DNA from: Ditibartonella apis | GTDB lineage: Bacteria; Pseudomonadota; Alphaproteobacteria; Rhizobiales; Rhizobiaceae | Assembly (NCBI RefSeq): GCF_001952075.1 | Contig: NZ_LXYU01000002.1 | Coordinates: 310,001-374,000 of the forward strand | Reading direction: 5' to 3' | DNA length: 64,000 nucleotides | Shown: piece by piece, positions 61,684 through 64,000 of the stretch | How the letters are laid out: each line of letters opens with the position of its first letter | Numbering within the stretch: the stretch's first letter is position 1 | Translations under genes and position numbers: made by a program | The notes under the pieces: model-generated | What the model was told of the DNA's origin: nothing | The model's input: the letters and a program-made list of their open reading frames with translations, nothing else | Database searches by the model: none

Positions 61684-62298
61684 TCATTTTTTCTGCTGTC
61701 CCAGCACCTTATCAAGAAGCTTCAGCGCATTTGCCAGTTTTTCATCAACAATATGCAAATATTGGCGCCAATCCATTGCATGTTCCAGCTCCTTTTGACC
61801 ATCGGAGATACCCCGCAGTCCGAACAAAGGAACATTAAATGTCTGGCAGCTTCGCAACACTGCATAAGTTTCCATATCAACCATATCGGTTTTTATATTT
61901 TTATAGCCATCACCGGAAACAACATTGCCGCCGGTCGATAGGCTTGCAGACGGGAAATCGGGTATCAATGTCGGCATCTCCACAGTCGCGGGCAGATCAA
62001 CAAAAGGCGTTACCCCCTTTTCAACCCCAAGTACCGTCGCATCCATATCGCGCCAGCTCACAGATGACACCTGATAAACTTCTGTTTGTTTGAGCTTTTG
62101 TGAGCCACTCGAACCGAGCGAGACAACAAGGTCGGGCAAGCGATTCTCGTTTTTCATAGCACTTAAAATTTTTGTTGTATTGATTGCGGCCTCAATCGGC
62201 CCAACACCGATAATGTGCGGTTTAATGAGCTTTTTGAGGTGCTCGCCATATTCCAGTTCGGTTGCCATCAGAAAAAGAACCGATTTTTCACCCCACAT
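61684..62298 (-). CDS. mtnN: 5'-methylthioadenosine/S-adenosylhomocysteine nucleosidase
   Basis: A 204-residue nucleosidase that removes adenine from methylthioadenosine and S-adenosylhomocysteine. Motifs are ATELEYGEHL at the start, GVGPIEAAINTT, GSSGSQ and DMVDMETYAVL with catalytic Glu, then GISDG. It is a little shorter than the E. coli enzyme. ATG at 62298 has GAGG six bases upstream and is preferred to the ATG at 62310. It starts shortly after rsmB and precedes guaA by about 115 bases. Confidence 0.9.
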   Translation of the reverse strand: MWGEKSVLFLMATELEYGEHLKKLIKPHIIGVGPIEAAINTTKILSAMKNENRLPDLVVSLGSSGSQKLKQTEVYQVSSVSWRDMDATVLGVEKGVTPFVDLPATVEMPTLIPDFPSASLSTGGNVVSGDGYKNIKTDMVDMETYAVLRSCQTFNVPLFGLRGISDGQKELEHAMDWRQYLHIVDEKLANALKLLDKVLGQQKK

Positions 62299-62318
62299 GC
62301 TTGACCTCATAACTATGT

Positions 62319-63602
62319 TTAACGTTTTTCAAGGACCGATATAAAAAAGCCGTCCGTATCTGTACTTGCCGGAGATAAAACCAGTCCGTGTTCAGGGAAT
62401 ACCGGTCTTGGTGCATCTTTCCCGAAATGTTGCTGCCACAAATTTTTCATGTCGATTTCTTTGAATTGCGAATTTTCCTTGAGAAAAGCCGCTATCTGTT
62501 TGTCATTTTCGGAAGAAAGCAACGAGCATGTAATATAAACGAGATGACCGCCGGTTTTAAGATAAGGCAAAGTTGCATTCAAAACGGTTTTCTGTTCTGC
62601 AATACGGCGTTCAAGCTGGCCATCTGTCAAGCGCCATTTGGCATCCGGACGGCGGCGCCATGTTCCCGTACCCGTGCAAGGTGCATCAAGCAGCACAATA
62701 TCCATTTGCCCTTTTAATGCGTCAAGTTCACTTATATTGACGTGCGGTTGAACATTGCGCACACCGGAGCGGCGAAGACGTTCAAAAATTGGAGCAAGAC
62801 GGGCTTTTTCCGCGTCATAACAGTGAATTTGACCACGGTTTTCCATATCCGCCGCCATAGCCAATGTTTTTCCACCAGCGCCGGCACAATAATCAAGCAC
62901 TTGCATACCGGCTTTTGCTCCGGCAAGTCTTGCCACGATTTGCGATCCGAGATCCTGCACTTCAAAATAGCCTTTTTGGAAGGCCGGCTCTGCCTGTACA
63001 TTGGGGTGCCGTTTCAATTTCTCGATCGGTGGAATGCGTAAAGCACTGTCGAACCATGAGACCGGTTTGGCACCTGTTCCGGAAAGCTCACGCACAATCT
63101 TTTCGGGTTTTGCCTTCAAGCGGTTCACTCGTAAATCAAGTGGTGGGCGTTTTGCCAATGCGACAGCTTCATCAAGCCAATGAGAGCCGAAAATATCCTG
63201 AAATAGAGGTACACACCATTGCGGCAAATTTCCCCGAATATAATCGGGCGCTTCGTCACTGTTTTTTGTGAGCCACATATTGCGGCTATGTTCACTTAAT
63301 GGTTCCGGTGCAAAACGGTCACCTTCCAGAGCACGATCAAGTTCATCAAGCGAAAGTCCGCCATCTTCCAACAGTGCACCGAATGCCGTGTCATGAGGAT
63401 CATCGCTATCCATACGCCATTCAAGCAAATAACGTCCCCGCAAGGCGTCATAAACAATATTGCCGATTGCAGCCCTATCACCAGCGCCGGCAAATCTATG
63501 TGAAAGCCCCCAATCTTTGAGTGCTTCCGCAGCCGGACGCCGACGCGATTTGATATCCTGCAATACTTCAATTGCCGCCTGAAGGCGCCCACCCAGTCGC
63601 AT
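62319..63602 (-). CDS. rsmB: RsmB/NOP-family RNA m5C methyltransferase
   Basis: A 427-residue enzyme that methylates a cytosine in 16S rRNA. An N-terminal NusB-like domain (about 1-130) is followed by the methyltransferase fold: VLDYCAGAGGKTLAMAA (SAM site), LLDAPCTGTGTWRRRPD and YITCSLLSSEND with the two catalytic Cys. The ATG at 63602 is chosen over a GTG at 63635. It is followed closely by mtnN. Confidence 0.92.
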   Translation of the reverse strand: MRLGGRLQAAIEVLQDIKSRRRPAAEALKDWGLSHRFAGAGDRAAIGNIVYDALRGRYLLEWRMDSDDPHDTAFGALLEDGGLSLDELDRALEGDRFAPEPLSEHSRNMWLTKNSDEAPDYIRGNLPQWCVPLFQDIFGSHWLDEAVALAKRPPLDLRVNRLKAKPEKIVRELSGTGAKPVSWFDSALRIPPIEKLKRHPNVQAEPAFQKGYFEVQDLGSQIVARLAGAKAGMQVLDYCAGAGGKTLAMAADMENRGQIHCYDAEKARLAPIFERLRRSGVRNVQPHVNISELDALKGQMDIVLLDAPCTGTGTWRRRPDAKWRLTDGQLERRIAEQKTVLNATLPYLKTGGHLVYITCSLLSSENDKQIAAFLKENSQFKEIDMKNLWQQHFGKDAPRPVFPEHGLVLSPASTDTDGFFISVLEKR

Positions 63603-63866
63603 AGTTTTTTCAATTCCTGCTTGATGTTCCAGCACAGGGAATAAACGAATTTATTAAAAAGGAAAACCGTTCATGAAAAAAAAGATGATGTTGATAGCTT
63701 TATTTATATCACACGTTAGAAAAACGGGATCCGGCAGCTTTGTGGAATAGAAAAATAGCAGGGCTTGACCAGCCCGGACTTAAGCACACAAAAAATGTCC
63801 AACATTGATAAGGATTTTTCCAACGGAATATGTTGAAAAATTGCGCGATCATAGGGTGCCTTGAAT

Positions 63867-64000
63867 TCAGGCCTTTTCAATAGTGAAAACACCGTTTTCG
63901 AAGGCAACGATTTTGACTTCAGTGCCTTCAGAAAGATCGGGCCCTTTGATACGCCATATCGTGTCATCTATGCGTATGCGCCCTTTGCCATCATGAACAG
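63867..64000 (-). CDS. NfeD-like protein, C-terminal part (runs off the window)
   Basis: The last 43 codons of a minus-strand gene whose start is beyond 64000. The reading is VHDGKGRIRIDDTIWRIKGP, then DLSEGTEVKIVAFENGVF, ending TIEKA and TGA. This is the OB-fold tail of NfeD-like proteins (GxxGxVRIdDxxWxa...G..i..G..V.V). Such proteins partner with stomatin-like membrane proteases. About 260 bases with no supported gene separate it from rsmB. Confidence 0.75.
   Translation of the reverse strand, partial: VHDGKGRIRIDDTIWRIKGPDLSEGTEVKIVAFENGVFTIEKA

Noticed and set aside
63716-63967. 83-codon minus-strand frame near the right edge
   Set aside because: It overlaps the NfeD-like reading in another frame and has no family resemblance.

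Overview
The window looks like a chromosomal segment of an alphaproteobacterium of the order Hyphomicrobiales, most like the Bartonellaceae/Brucella side. The reasons are the gene set (ubiG, lysC, a GAF-containing ptsP, a Fur/Mur-type regulator, an NrtR/NadQ-type Nudix-winged-helix regulator, an NDUFAF5-like methyltransferase, rsmB-mtnN-guaA), a moderate A+T content, and a very large AT-rich autotransporter. A gut-associated Bartonella is my best guess, but this is inference from gene content only. No tRNA, rRNA, CRISPR array, insertion sequence or integrase was seen.

Layout. 1-5.9 kb: transporters (partial FUSC protein, SLC13-type permease, DHA2 MFS pump, SulP permease) and a small membrane protein. 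6.3-10.0 kb: a tandem pair of AsmA-like envelope proteins. 10.3-11.7 kb: nhaA behind a structured leader that may be a Li+/Na+ riboswitch. 12.0-14.7 kb: a radical-SAM protein and a DUF4130-UdgX fusion, translationally coupled and preceded by an SOS (LexA) box. 15-16.8 kb: a small secreted repeat protein and a NadQ-like regulator. 17.1-21.4 kb: nrdHIEF with a cobalamin riboswitch and a pair of NrdR-like boxes over its promoter. 21.5-28.4 kb: an MFS pump, prmC-prfA, a Fur-family regulator and secA. 28.9-34.3 kb: a parvulin PPIase, argJ-GNAT-mutT, a small membrane protein and a TcyP-like transporter. 35-42 kb: a methyltransferase, comF-grxC-DUF1178, ubiG, lysC and ptsP. 42.6-48.9 kb: an amino acid permease, then a four-gene operon of acid phosphatase, EptA, response regulator and sensor kinase that resembles pmrCAB. 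49.7-55.5 kb: a 1.9-kiloresidue autotransporter. 56.5-57.9 kb: a TrhP/YegQ-like U32 protein. 57.9-59.9 kb: a retron. 60-64 kb: guaA, mtnN, rsmB and the tail of an NfeD-like protein.

The most notable system is the retron. A non-coding RNA with a perfect 15-bp a1/a2 inverted repeat lies directly upstream of a 613-residue reverse transcriptase fused to a C-terminal Toprim nuclease domain, the architecture of Retron-Eco2 (Ec67). It is markedly AT-rich and sits against the 3' end of guaA, a known integration hot spot, so it looks like a horizontally acquired anti-phage cassette.

Other functional themes are DNA damage response (LexA box, radical SAM, UdgX), cofactor-linked control of deoxyribonucleotide synthesis (B12 riboswitch plus NrdR boxes), and envelope remodelling against cationic peptides (EptA with its own two-component system).
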